DNA of 64,000 bases from JAEUMD01 sp050250815 (GCA_050250815.1 JBFWNY010000021.1:1-64000); one strand, 5' to 3'; positions 1 through 8,295 are shown, counted from the first letter of the stretch. Made by a program: numbers and translations. The notes: a model not told the origin generated them from the sequence alone.

Positions 1-713
1 TGCACGGCGAACGACCCCAGGCCTCCCGAAGCACCCCACACCAGCACGTTATGGCCGGGACGCAGCACATTCGGACGATGGCCAAAGAGCATGCGGTAGG
101 CGGTGGCGAGCGTCAGCGTGTAGCAGGCGGCCTCTTCCCAGGTCAGATGCTTCGGCCGCTCCAGGCACTGGCGGTCCTGCACGCGCGCGAACTGGGCGAA
201 TGAGCCGTCCGGCGTTTCGTAGCCCCAGATGCGCTGCGAGGTGGAGAACATCGGGTCGCCGCCGTTGCACTCCTCGTCATCACCATCGTCCTGGTTGCAG
301 TGGATGACGACCTCGTCACCGACCTTCCAGCGCTTCACCTTGGAGCCCACGGCCCAGATGATGCCGGAGGCGTCAGAGCCCGCAATGTGGAAGGGGTGCT
401 TATGCACGTCGCGGATCGGCGATATGGGGGTACCGAGCGACGCCCAAACGCCGTTGTAGTTGACGCCCGCCGCCATCACGAAGACCAGTACTTCGTGGCT
501 GTCGAGCTCCCACGTCGGCAGGACCTCGATCTGCATTGCGCTGTCCGGCTCGCCGTGGCGCTCCTCGCGGATGGCCCAGGCGTACATGTTCTTCGGCACG
601 TGGCCGAGCGGCGGGATCTCACCGATTTCGTAGAGATCCTTCTTGGCGGCAACGACAGCGGGCGACCCCGGCGTATCGTCCCCGGTCTTTTTCGCGGCGC
701 TCTGGCTCGACAT
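1..713 (-). CDS. ccr: Crotonyl-CoA carboxylase/reductase, N-terminal part (runs off the window)
   Basis: This medium-chain reductase converts crotonyl-CoA, CO2 and NADPH to ethylmalonyl-CoA, the signature step of the ethylmalonyl-CoA pathway. Reading the minus strand from the ATG at 713, I translated about 237 residues. They include a long N-terminal lead typical of Ccr, the GroES-like segment HPFHIAGSDASG, the acidic stretch CNQDDGDDEECNGGD that characterises Ccr, and the start of the Rossmann fold, WGASGGLGSFAV. The C-terminal half (NADPH and CO2 sites) lies outside the window. It is divergent from the small membrane protein at 1093, and the ethylmalonyl-CoA mutase lies just beyond, which supports the assignment. 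A 26-bp perfect palindrome lies 46 bp upstream of the start. The identity is secure; the state of the missing half is unknown. Confidence 0.93.
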   Translation of the reverse strand, partial: MSSQSAAKKTGDDTPGSPAVVAAKKDLYEIGEIPPLGHVPKNMYAWAIREERHGEPDSAMQIEVLPTWELDSHEVLVFVMAAGVNYNGVWASLGTPISPIRDVHKHPFHIAGSDASGIIWAVGSKVKRWKVGDEVVIHCNQDDGDDEECNGGDPMFSTSQRIWGYETPDGSFAQFARVQDRQCLERPKHLTWEEAACYTLTLATAYRMLFGHRPNVLRPGHNVLVWGASGGLGSFAV

Positions 714-1092
714 TCGTTCTCGTCTCCCGGCCTGGTTCTGTTACGAGACCACCCGATTTGCTTCCAGCGTGCACGCTGGAAGCAGGTGATCCGACCCGAT
801 CTCGTCCCAACGACGGCTCGCGCATCCCCGTCGAGCGCAAGCCTCCCTCCCCGGATCCAGCCAAAACGGGCGACGGACGCATGACGGCAGCGTCCAGCGG
901 CCACGTGCAGCGCAGCATGCACCGGCGGAGGATGCGGAATGAAGCACGATTTTGCGATGCAATAAAGCCCCTCGGGGGCGGTTTCGAGGTACGAGTCACG
1001 AGTTCTTAACGCTGGCACACTATCCTTGAACCATAACTCTACCTTCACGAGGCTCGGCCGATTCACGGTCCGGCACGATCGGGGAACGGCAG
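714..1092. promoter_or_regulatory. Divergent ccr / small-membrane-protein promoter region
   Basis: This 379-bp region has no credible gene. It holds the 26-bp perfect palindrome at 759-784. A short GC hairpin followed by TTTATT on the minus strand (about 966-979) would lie in the ccr leader and could act as an attenuator. A small inverted repeat, TTGC-GAT-GCAA, is at 952-962. ORFs drawn here are low-complexity frame shadows. No promoter hexamers are convincing by eye. Confidence 0.5.
759..784. repeat. Perfect 26-bp palindrome upstream of ccr
   Basis: The arm TGCTTCCAGCGTG (759-771) is followed directly by its exact reverse complement (772-784) with no spacer. The symmetry stops on both sides at 758/785. 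It lies 46 bp upstream of the ccr start codon. It could be an operator for a dimeric regulator, or a hairpin in the ccr leader RNA. I saw no second copy in the window. Confidence 0.85.
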
Positions 1093-1440
1093 ATGGACGA
1101 TTTCATTAATCACGTCAATAACTTGAGTCCACCCGCCCTGGTAGCTTGCGCAATGCTCGTGGCAGCCGGCGGCTATGTCCTGTTCCTGATCGTCGATTCC
1201 AAGATCTTGACCACGATTTTCATGGCCTTCTTCATGGCCGGAGCGCTCATCGTCGAGTATCTGGCGGCGAAATACCACGTGGTCTTGTTTCAGGACGACG
1301 AGACCAACCTGCTGTTCTTAACCACCGTCGGCATGATCTGGGGTCTGGGCATGGCGATCATGCTCATGCGCGTCTCGGGCGCCGCGGCCGATGTCGTGAA
1401 GCCGAGAACCGCGCGCCCGCTGGTCAGCCCCGAGCCCTGA
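1093..1440 (+). CDS. Small integral membrane protein, function unknown
   Basis: This 115-residue protein has three probable membrane segments (about residues 14-33, 37-57 and 74-92), a short polar link with FQDDET, and a cytoplasmic tail rich in Pro and Arg. I recognise no family. It begins at an ATG preceded by a weak GGCAG. It lies between the divergent ccr and the downstream ethylmalonyl-CoA mutase (about 87 bp away) and could be cotranscribed with the mutase. Whether it has any role in that pathway cannot be judged from sequence. Confidence 0.7.
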   Translation: MDDFINHVNNLSPPALVACAMLVAAGGYVLFLIVDSKILTTIFMAFFMAGALIVEYLAAKYHVVLFQDDETNLLFLTTVGMIWGLGMAIMLMRVSGAAADVVKPRTARPLVSPEP

Positions 1441-1452
1441 TCCCAAATACCA

Positions 1453-1467
1453 TTTTGCTTTGCGAAA
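1453..1467 (+). promoter_or_regulatory. Possible TTTGC-type regulator site upstream of ecm
   Basis: TTTTGC (1453-1458) abuts TTTGCGAAA (1459-1467), about 60 bp before the ecm start. Short-chain fatty acyl-CoA regulators of the ScfR group (PccR, RamB) bind repeats built on TTTGC/GCAAA. A related TTGC-N3-GCAA lies on the ccr side (952-962). The match is partial, so this is a weak suggestion. Confidence 0.25.
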
Positions 1468-1527
1468 AGACCCTGGCTAGCTTAGGCACCGCATCATTCG
1501 CGCGTGAGACTAGCCAAGGGATCAGGA

Positions 1528-3555
1528 ATGCCCGCAAAACCCCGCGACTCTGCCGTCTCCGAGGTCGCCACCAGCCCGCCTTCCGCTGCTATGCAGCGTG
1601 ACAAGCCATGGCTGTTCCGCACGTATGCGGGCCACTCTACCGCCGCCAAGTCCAACGCGCTCTACAAGATGAACCTCGCGAAGGGGCAGACCGGCCTCTC
1701 GATCGCCTTCGACCTACCGACCCAGACCGGCTACGATTCAGACCACGAACTGGCGCGCGGAGAGGTCGGCAAGGTCGGCGTCCCCGTGTCGCACCTGGGC
1801 GATATGCGCACCCTGCTCGATGGCATCCCGCTCGAGCAGATGAACACCTCCATGACGATCAACGCGACGGCCGCTTGGCTGCTGTCGCTCTATATCGCCG
1901 TCGCCGACGAGCAGGGTGCCGACCGCGGCAAGCTGACCGGCACGATCCAGAACGACATCATCAAAGAGTACCTGTCGCGCGGCACCTACGTGTTTCCGCC
2001 CGAACCGTCGCTGAAGCTCATCAAGGACACGATCGTCTTCTCCACGGCACATGTGCCCAAGTGGAACCCGACCAACGTCTGCTCCTACCACCTGCAGGAG
2101 GCGGGGGCCACGCCGGTGCAGGAGCTTGCCTTTGCGCTGGCGACCGCCATCGCCGTGCTCGACACCGTGAAGGCCTCCGGCGAGGTTCCGGCCGACCGCT
2201 TCGGCAGCGTGGTGGGGCGCGTCTCGTTCTTCGTCAATGCGGGGCTCAAGTTCGTGACCGAGGTGTGCAAGATGCGCGCCTTCACCGAGCTGTGGGACGA
2301 GATCGCGCGGGACCGCTACGGCGTCACCGACGCCAAGAACCGCATGTTCCGCTACGGCGTGCAGGTGAACTCGCTGGGTCTCACCGAGCCGCAGCCGGAG
2401 AACAACGTCTATCGCATCCTGATTGCGGCACTCGGCGTGACGCTGTCGAGGAATGCACGCTGCCGTGCGCTGCAGCTGCCGGCATGGAACGAGGCTCTCG
2501 GCCTGCCGCGGCCCTGGGACCAGCAATGGTCGCTGAGGATGCAGCAGATCTTGGCCTACGAGACCGATCTTCTCGAGTATGCCGACGTGTTTGACGGCTC
2601 GACCGAGATCAAGCGCAAAGTCGATGCGCTGAAGCAGGAGGCGCGCGCCGAACTCTCCACGCTCGAGCGCATGGGCGGCGCCGTCGCCGCCATCGACTAC
2701 ATGAAGCGCAGGCTCGTTGAGAGCAACACCGCGCGCCTCGCCTCCATCGAATCCGGCGAGCAGATCGTTGTCGGCGTCAACCGTTGGACGGAGACCGAGG
2801 AGTCACCACTGTCGGGCGGCGAGGGAGCGATCCAGGTCATCGACCCCGCGGTGGAAGCGGAACAGATCGCGCGGCTGAAGGCGTGGCGCGAGGCGCGCGA
2901 CAGCAAAGCGGTGACCGCCGCGCTCGCTGAACTCGAGGCAGCGGCCAAGGACAACCGCAACGTGATGGATGCTTCAATCCGCTGCGCCAAGGCTGGCGTG
3001 ACTTCGGGCGAGTGGGGCGGCCTCCTGCGCCGCATCTACGGCGAATATCGCGCGCCGACGGGCGTCGCACAGGCCGCGGCCCAACGCGACGGGCAGGCAC
3101 TCGACAAGGTGCGCGCGTCGGTCAAGACCGCGGCCGGCGTGCTCGGCCGCCCGATCAAGTTCCTGGTTGGGAAGCCCGGCCTCGACGGTCACTCCAACGG
3201 CGCCGAGCAGATTGCCGTGCGGGCCCGCGACTGCGGCATGGAGGTGGTCTACCAGGGCATTCGCCTGACGCCCGCGCAGATCGTACGCACGGCGGTCGAA
3301 GAGAGCGTCCACGTCGTCGGATTGTCGATCCTGTCGGGCAGCCACGTTCCGCTCGTGCGCGAGGTGATGGAGCGCATGCGCGCGGAAGGCATCGACGATG
3401 TACCCGTCGTCGTCGGCGGCATCATCCCGCCTGAGGACGAGCGAACGTTGCTGTCGTTCGGCGTGGCGGCCGTTTACACACCCAAGAACTTCCAGCTCAA
3501 CGACATCATGAGCGAGATCGTCGATCTGGTTACCCGACGACCCCAGGCCGCCTGA
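1528..3555 (+). CDS. ecm: Ethylmalonyl-CoA mutase, B12-dependent
   Basis: This 675-residue enzyme isomerises ethylmalonyl-CoA to methylsuccinyl-CoA with adenosylcobalamin, and is also known as MeaA. The large TIM-barrel substrate domain fills roughly residues 25-500, with YAGHSTA and IAFDLPTQTGYDSD near the start. The C-terminal cobalamin domain carries DGHSNG, the D-x-H-x-x-G motif with the Co-coordinating His near residue 555, then VVGLSILSGSH and PVVVGGIIP. The length and single-chain layout fit Ecm/MeaA rather than two-subunit methylmalonyl-CoA mutase. The ATG at 1528 is preferred over the GTG at 1504 because AAGGGA sits 8 bp before it. The adjacent ccr makes Ecm much more likely than a propionate-pathway mutase. 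Confidence 0.92.
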   Translation: MPAKPRDSAVSEVATSPPSAAMQRDKPWLFRTYAGHSTAAKSNALYKMNLAKGQTGLSIAFDLPTQTGYDSDHELARGEVGKVGVPVSHLGDMRTLLDGIPLEQMNTSMTINATAAWLLSLYIAVADEQGADRGKLTGTIQNDIIKEYLSRGTYVFPPEPSLKLIKDTIVFSTAHVPKWNPTNVCSYHLQEAGATPVQELAFALATAIAVLDTVKASGEVPADRFGSVVGRVSFFVNAGLKFVTEVCKMRAFTELWDEIARDRYGVTDAKNRMFRYGVQVNSLGLTEPQPENNVYRILIAALGVTLSRNARCRALQLPAWNEALGLPRPWDQQWSLRMQQILAYETDLLEYADVFDGSTEIKRKVDALKQEARAELSTLERMGGAVAAIDYMKRRLVESNTARLASIESGEQIVVGVNRWTETEESPLSGGEGAIQVIDPAVEAEQIARLKAWREARDSKAVTAALAELEAAAKDNRNVMDASIRCAKAGVTSGEWGGLLRRIYGEYRAPTGVAQAAAQRDGQALDKVRASVKTAAGVLGRPIKFLVGKPGLDGHSNGAEQIAVRARDCGMEVVYQGIRLTPAQIVRTAVEESVHVVGLSILSGSHVPLVREVMERMRAEGIDDVPVVVGGIIPPEDERTLLSFGVAAVYTPKNFQLNDIMSEIVDLVTRRPQAA

Positions 3556-3615
3556 AACGCGACGGCAACCCCGCGCGATGCGTGTCCAATCCAAGCCATT
3601 CGAGGTCCCTACCCG

Positions 3616-3957
3616 ATGCGCGAAGAAACCAAGCGGCGGCTGGAACGCGAGCTGCGGCTGCACACTTTGAAGATGGTCGCGGTAGGGCTGGCGATCGTCG
3701 GCGCGGTCGTAGCTGGCTTCTTTCTCGTCGATCTCGACGCGCACGAAACGACGGTTAAGCGCGCGGGAACCATCGCCTCCGTTGAAACGTTCGCGGGCAA
3801 GGGCGCCCTGGACGGCCTGGAGGTCGGGGTGACGCTCGACGACGGGCACCGGGTGAAGGTCCTGGCCAATCGAGCGCGCAATCCCCGCGTTGGCGATCAC
3901 ATCGACATCGTCGAGCACCGGCATTCGAGCGGCCGCACGACCTATACGATGCGTTGA
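3616..3957 (+). CDS. Hypothetical membrane-anchored protein
   Basis: This 113-residue protein has a basic N-terminus (residues 1-17), one membrane helix (about 19-42) and an exported C-terminal part of about 70 residues. The soluble part is rich in beta-strand-like segments (GTIASVETF, GLEVGVTLDDGHRVKVLA, GDHIDIVEH), which suggests a small beta-barrel, but I cannot name the family. It starts at an ATG 60 bp after ecm, preceded by GAGGTCC, and may be the last gene of that transcript. Confidence 0.65.
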   Translation: MREETKRRLERELRLHTLKMVAVGLAIVGAVVAGFFLVDLDAHETTVKRAGTIASVETFAGKGALDGLEVGVTLDDGHRVKVLANRARNPRVGDHIDIVEHRHSSGRTTYTMR

Positions 3958-4082
3958 AGACGAGCGGAGGGGCTTGGGCGGTCCGCGGAGCTAGCGATCG
4001 CCCTTGCGCCATTTCGACGCTAGGTCCGCGCAGACTTATCGCAGGTTGACGTCGCTCTCGGTCCGGTTGCGAGGAGCATCAA

Positions 4083-4211
4083 ATGTCAGCCGCACGCGCT
4101 CCCGATGACGAACCCAATTTTTGCTGCACTGCGAAGGCCGGCGATCCCGCTGAGCGTCGCATCCGGCCAATGCATTGGCGGAACGAGCAAACCACCCGCA
4201 GCAGCCGGTGA
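4083..4211 (+). CDS. Possible 42-residue small protein
   Basis: A strong Shine-Dalgarno sequence (GAGGAG, 4071-4076) stands 6 bp before an ATG that opens a 42-codon frame ending in TGA. The peptide begins MSAARAPDDEPNFCC, has a Cys pair, and is otherwise polar and Arg-rich with no membrane helix or signal. The case rests only on the ribosome site. Codon use is not distinctive and I recognise no relative. It could equally be a chance frame in the apr leader. Confidence 0.25.
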   Translation: MSAARAPDDEPNFCCTAKAGDPAERRIRPMHWRNEQTTRSSR

Positions 4212-4333
4212 CGGCATCGACCGGTGCCTACCTCCGACGAAGCATCTTCGGGTCAAGGTCGCAATAGCCAGTGCCAATTTCCGTGTCGGCGTTCGGTCTC
4301 GTATCATCCCCCGCGAGAGTTGAAAGCAACTCG

Positions 4334-4358
4334 CATTCAAACATGCGGGTTCATGAAT
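4334..4358. promoter_or_regulatory. Operator-like sequence upstream of aprM (degenerate copy)
   Basis: CATTCAAACATGCG (4334-4347) matches 13 of 14 bases of the sequence CATTCAAGCATGCG found upstream of soeA (minus-strand reading). Here the second half-site GAAT is replaced by GGGT, but the palindrome TTCATGAA and a GAAT follow at 4350-4358. The site lies about 310 bp before the aprM start. See the matching entries at 11128 and 15038. Confidence 0.45.
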
Positions 4359-4667
4359 TTTAGCTTGCCTGGAGCGGTGTCGGGATGCTGAATGGCCCGA
4401 CTGCCGAACGGTGACGGGGGTGCCATGACCGCGCCCGCGCGATGCTGGAGGTCGCATCGCGGCGGGCTACTGTGAGAGAAGTGGTGCGCTGAAGAGGGCG
4501 ATTCAAGAACGCGGCTGTGCATCGGCACGCCGGTTCAATCGCCACGGCTGACGAGACCAGACCGCGAATTCGGCTCGGACGGCAGGCGCACACCCACACA
4601 GGAGAAGCGGGGGGAGATCGTTGTCAACATTCGCGCAAAAACAATCACTTGAGGAAGGAAATCGGCC

Positions 4668-5504
4668 TTGATCACAGACAACCCCTTCTCCGCCTTGTCG
4701 GAGACTTTGCCCGTCAGCCTCATCCAGGCCTACGTCTTGGCGATGTTCGTTCTTGTCGTGCTCGGCACGCTGATCGACGTCGTCCATAAGAAGAGCGCGA
4801 CCTACTTCTTCGCCAACGCGCAGAAGGCGCAGAAGCAGGCGAAGAAGAAGCTCAGCAGCGCCGACAGGCGGGCCGTCGCATTCAAGACGGTCGCCGAAGA
4901 CGTGCTGACATCAGCCGAGTTCTGCAATCCGAAGCGCCGGATGTCGCATCTGCTGACCATGTACGGCTTCCTGACGTTCATCATCACCACCGTCTTGCTG
5001 GTCTTCGTCTATCCGAAGTCGAGCGCACCGGTACTCTCGATGCTGTGGCACCTGGGCGCGCTGATGGTTCTGGTGGGCGGCCTGTGGTTCTGGTTCTTCA
5101 TCCGCGTCGATCTCGCGGCCGAGGGCAACCCCTGGAACCGCATCGTCAAGGCCGACATGTTCATCCTCTCGCTGCTGGCGACCACCGGCTTGGGCCTGAT
5201 CTGGTCGATCCTCCAGAGCATGGGCGCTCAAGGCTGGACGACGCTGTTCCTGATCCTGTTCATCATCGCCAGCACGGTGCTGTTCGGTGGAGTCATCTGG
5301 TCGAAGTTCGCCCACATGTTCTTCAAGCCTGCCGCGGCCTACCAGAAGCGGATCGCCAAGGCCGACGGCTCGCTCGACATGCTCCCGGCACCTGCCGACA
5401 GGAATGATCCGGCCGACCGCGACCGGCACTCGATGGAGCTCCTGCAGGGCGCGCCCATGAACATGGGGCTGGGCATCAAGCGTGAAGCTCCCCAGCACTA
5501 CTGA
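4668..5504 (+). CDS. aprM: APS reductase membrane anchor AprM
   Basis: AprM is the predicted membrane partner that links adenylylsulfate reductase to the quinone pool in many sulfur oxidisers, in place of QmoABC. The 278-residue protein has five or so membrane spans (about residues 18-38, 102-120, 126-146, 168-188 and 196-218), a Lys-rich cytoplasmic loop (KAQKQAKKKLSS) and a polar C-terminal tail ending near REAPQHY. The start is TTG, chosen because GAGGAAGGAA lies 7 bp upstream and there is no nearby in-frame ATG. It is the first gene of aprM-aprB-aprA, 47 bp before aprB. The family assignment rests mainly on size, topology and position. Confidence 0.85.
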   Translation: MITDNPFSALSETLPVSLIQAYVLAMFVLVVLGTLIDVVHKKSATYFFANAQKAQKQAKKKLSSADRRAVAFKTVAEDVLTSAEFCNPKRRMSHLLTMYGFLTFIITTVLLVFVYPKSSAPVLSMLWHLGALMVLVGGLWFWFFIRVDLAAEGNPWNRIVKADMFILSLLATTGLGLIWSILQSMGAQGWTTLFLILFIIASTVLFGGVIWSKFAHMFFKPAAAYQKRIAKADGSLDMLPAPADRNDPADRDRHSMELLQGAPMNMGLGIKREAPQHY

Positions 5505-5551
5505 GCATTAGAACCAGCAAAGAATTCGCCGATCCAAGGAGGAGCTACAGT

Positions 5552-6031
5552 ATGCCGACATTCGTCTACATGACGAGATGTGATGGCTGCGGACACTGCG
5601 TCGACATTTGTCCGTCGGATATCATGCACATCGACACGACCTACCGCCGCGCCTACAACATCGAACCCGACATGTGCTGGGAGTGCTACTCCTGCGTGAA
5701 GGCCTGCCCGCAGTTTGCGATCGATGTTCGCGGTTACGCCGACTTCGCACCGCTCGGCCACAGTGTCCGCGTCCGCCGCGAGGAGGAGAAGGGCACGATC
5801 GCGTGGCGCATCAAGTTCCGGGACGGCACGGAGAAGAGCTTCCTCTCTCCGATCACCACGAAGCCCTGGGGCAAGCACATTCCGAAGCTCGCCGAGGTGC
5901 CCGGCCCCAACCGTGAGATGCGCGACAGCCAGCTGCTGTTCAACGAACCCAAGTACCTTCGCCTCGACGATGGCGGCCTGCATACGCTGAAGGCAGCCAA
6001 TCTGGAGATGAAAGCAGGAGTGTACTACTGA
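5552..6031 (+). CDS. aprB: Adenylylsulfate reductase beta subunit (ferredoxin-like)
   Basis: AprB passes electrons between the flavin of AprA and the membrane through two [4Fe-4S] clusters. The 159-residue protein shows both cluster motifs in its first half, CDGCGHCVDICP and CWECYSCVKACP (about residues 9-20 and 42-53), then the long AprA-embracing tail typical of AprB. A near-perfect Shine-Dalgarno sequence (AAGGAGGAG) precedes the ATG. The stop overlaps the aprA start by one base (TGATG), so translation is coupled. All eight Cys ligands are present, so it looks functional. Confidence 0.95.
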   Translation: MPTFVYMTRCDGCGHCVDICPSDIMHIDTTYRRAYNIEPDMCWECYSCVKACPQFAIDVRGYADFAPLGHSVRVRREEEKGTIAWRIKFRDGTEKSFLSPITTKPWGKHIPKLAEVPGPNREMRDSQLLFNEPKYLRLDDGGLHTLKAANLEMKAGVYY

Positions 6032-7968
6032 TGGCTTACAAGACAATCATCGAGGACGACATCGACGTCTTGGTCGTCGGCGGCGGTCTTGGCGGCACTG
6101 GTGCAGCCTTCGAGGCCAGGTACTGGGGCCAGAACAAGAAGATCATCGTCGCTGAGAAGGCCAACATCGACCGCTCGGGCGCGGTCGCGCAGGGCCTCTA
6201 CGCGATCAACTGCTACATGGGTACGCGCTGGGGTGAGAATAACCCCGAGGATCACGTCCGCTACGCCCGCATCGACCTGATGGGCATGGTCCGCGAGGAT
6301 TTGCTGTTCGACATGGCACGCCACGTCGACTCGGCCGTCCACCAGTTCGAGGAGTGGGGTCTGCCGCTGATGCGCAACCCCAAGACGGGACGGTATCAGC
6401 GCGAAGGCCGCTGGCAGATCATGATCCACGGCGAGAGCTACAAGCCGATCGTGGCCGAAGCCGCCAAGAAGTCCGCCGACAAGGTCTACAACCGCATCTG
6501 CGTCACGCACCTGCTGCTCGACGACGCCAAGGAGAACCGCATCGCCGGTGCCGTTGGCTTCAACGTGCGCACGGGCAACTATCACGTCTTCAAGTCGAAG
6601 ACCGTGATCTGTGCGGCGGGCGGCGCCTCCAACATCTTCAAGCCGCGCTCCGTGGGCGAAGGCGCTGGCCGCGTGTGGTACGCACCCTGGTCGTCGGGCT
6701 CCGCTTACGGTCTCATGATCGAGGCCGGCGCGAAGATGACGCAGATGGAGAACCGCATCGTTCTGGCGCGGTTCAAGGACGGATACGGCCCGGTCGGCGC
6801 CTACTTCCTCCATCTCAAGACCTACACGCAGAACTGCAACGGCGAGGAATACGAGTCGAAATGGTTCCCCGACCTGCAGAAGATGGTGGGCAAGGAGTAC
6901 CTCGATCCGGAGCTGTCGCACCGGACGCACCGGCCTATCCCGACCTGCCTGCGCAACCACTGCATCATCAACGAAGTGAATGCCGGCCGCGGCCCCATTC
7001 ACATGGTCACGATGCACGCGTTCCAGGACCCGCATCTGGAAGAAGTCGGCTGGGAGAACTTCCTCGGCATGACCGTCGGCCAGGCGGTTCTGTGGGCGGC
7101 GACCGACGTCGACCCCAAGAACGAAAACCCGGAGCTGACCACGTCCGAGCCTTACGTCATGGGCTCGCACGCGACCGGTTGCGGCGGCTGGGCCAGCGGT
7201 CCGGAGGACGTGTCTCCGCCGGAGTACTTCTGGGGCTACAACCGCATGATGACGATCGAAGGCCTGTTCGGAGCCGGTGACGCTGTCGGCGGCACGCCGC
7301 ACGCCTTCTCCTCGGGTTCGTTCACCGAGGGTCGTCTGGCTGCGAAGGCCGCCGTCAAGTACATCGACGACGGCAAGGCCAAAGGAATCCGCGTTTCCGA
7401 CGAGCAGATCGAGCGTCGGCGCAAGGAAATCTACAAGCCACTCGAGCACTATCAGATCTATCGCAACGAAGTGGTCGCCGGTGACGTCAACCCGAACTAC
7501 ATCACGCCGAAGCAGGGCCTCACGCGTCTGCAGAAGCTGATGGACGAGTACTGCGGTGGCGTGACCGTCAACTACATGACCAACGAGAAGCTGCTCAACA
7601 TCGGCCTCAAGAAGCTCGCGATCATGGAAGAGGATCTCGAGAAGCTCGCGGCCAAGGACCTTCACGAGCTGCTGCGGGCCTGGGAGCTGAGGCATCGCCA
7701 CCGCACTTCGGAGTGCGTGACGCATCACACGCTGTTCCGCAAGGAGACCCGTTGGCCGGGCTACTACTACCGTGGTGACTACATGAAGCTGGACGACGAG
7801 AACTGGCACGTCCTGACGGTGTCTCGCCGTGACCCGAAGACCGGCAAGTACACCATGGAAAAGGCGCCCTGCTATCACCTCGTCGGTGACATCGAGGACA
7901 AGGCGCTGGCGGAAATCAAGAAGAACGAGGCTGCGCCCGCGAAGGAAGCCGAGAAGGTCGGCCACTAA
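6031..7968 (+). CDS. aprA: Adenylylsulfate reductase alpha subunit (FAD)
   Basis: AprA carries the FAD that forms or splits the APS-sulfite bond. In sulfur oxidisers it works in reverse, making APS from sulfite and AMP. The 645-residue protein has the N-terminal FAD site VLVVGGGLGGTGAAFEA, then NIDRSGAVAQGLYAIN, and the later flavin-contact segment GLFGAGDAVGGTPHAFSSGS, all typical of AprA in the fumarate-reductase flavoprotein superfamily. Its length matches the family. It overlaps aprB and is followed by a strong hairpin. With aprM upstream and sat nearby, the oxidative direction is likely, but direction cannot be proved from sequence. Confidence 0.96.
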   Translation: MAYKTIIEDDIDVLVVGGGLGGTGAAFEARYWGQNKKIIVAEKANIDRSGAVAQGLYAINCYMGTRWGENNPEDHVRYARIDLMGMVREDLLFDMARHVDSAVHQFEEWGLPLMRNPKTGRYQREGRWQIMIHGESYKPIVAEAAKKSADKVYNRICVTHLLLDDAKENRIAGAVGFNVRTGNYHVFKSKTVICAAGGASNIFKPRSVGEGAGRVWYAPWSSGSAYGLMIEAGAKMTQMENRIVLARFKDGYGPVGAYFLHLKTYTQNCNGEEYESKWFPDLQKMVGKEYLDPELSHRTHRPIPTCLRNHCIINEVNAGRGPIHMVTMHAFQDPHLEEVGWENFLGMTVGQAVLWAATDVDPKNENPELTTSEPYVMGSHATGCGGWASGPEDVSPPEYFWGYNRMMTIEGLFGAGDAVGGTPHAFSSGSFTEGRLAAKAAVKYIDDGKAKGIRVSDEQIERRRKEIYKPLEHYQIYRNEVVAGDVNPNYITPKQGLTRLQKLMDEYCGGVTVNYMTNEKLLNIGLKKLAIMEEDLEKLAAKDLHELLRAWELRHRHRTSECVTHHTLFRKETRWPGYYYRGDYMKLDDENWHVLTVSRRDPKTGKYTMEKAPCYHLVGDIEDKALAEIKKNEAAPAKEAEKVGH

Positions 7969-7973
7969 TCATG

Positions 7974-8036
7974 CGGCCCGGGAAATTGCCCAGGGTATCG
8001 ACAGTGTCGATGCCCTGGGGAGGATTTCCCGGGCCG
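7974..8036 (+). terminator. Long stem-loop after aprA
   Basis: Three nested arms pair: CGGCCCGGGAAA (7974-7985) with 8025-8036, CCCAGGG (7989-7995) with 8013-8019, and ATCGAC (7997-8002) with 8006-8011, leaving a 3-nt loop. That is 25 base pairs starting 6 bp after the aprA stop codon. There is no U-run, so it may protect the mRNA 3' end or attenuate transcription rather than terminate strictly. Confidence 0.75.
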
Positions 8037-8295
8037 ATCCACATCACAACATTGCTCGACTGCCAGTTTCGCTGCCGTTGGACCGATTGCTGCTAGCGCG
8101 CCTGCCGGCCACGAACCGATGCATCCATCAGCCGCGTGCTTGGCGGGAGGAATCTTCCCGGCGGACCTGGCTGCACGAAGCCGAGCTCGGCACCAGCCCC
8201 CTTGCCAATCGCGCGTGAGGCTGGCCAATTGCCCCTCAGCCATCGAAGACAATCGAAGTACGAGACAGGCGCCGTTGCGCACGACAGAGCCCCCC
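8037..8295. other. Gap between the aprA hairpin and the 116-residue gene
   Basis: Together with the hairpin this makes a 327-bp gene-free stretch. I found no convincing ORF, palindrome or promoter in the remaining 259 bp. Frames drawn here read as Arg/Ser-rich noise. Confidence 0.4.

Larger units (their letters stand above)
3958..4667. other. Long intergenic region before aprM
   Basis: This 710-bp stretch holds one small candidate ORF (4083-4211, separate entry) and an operator-like sequence (4334-4358, separate entry). Its base composition is less coding-like than the flanks. The region after 4360 has no supported gene and probably forms the promoter and leader of the apr operon. I saw no riboswitch or tRNA. 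Confidence 0.5.

Noticed and set aside
2974..3924. 316-residue minus-strand frame across the end of ecm and the next gene
   Set aside because: It overlaps two well-supported plus-strand genes and has shadow composition.
4105..4323. 72-residue frame in the apr leader
   Set aside because: No ribosome site; reads as noise. The better-supported small ORF at 4083 is in another frame.
6025..7965. 646-residue open frame antisense to aprA
   Set aside because: It mirrors aprA over its whole length. Its residues are Val/Arg/His/Asp-rich, as expected from the complement of GC-rich codons, and it has no recognisable domain or ribosome site.
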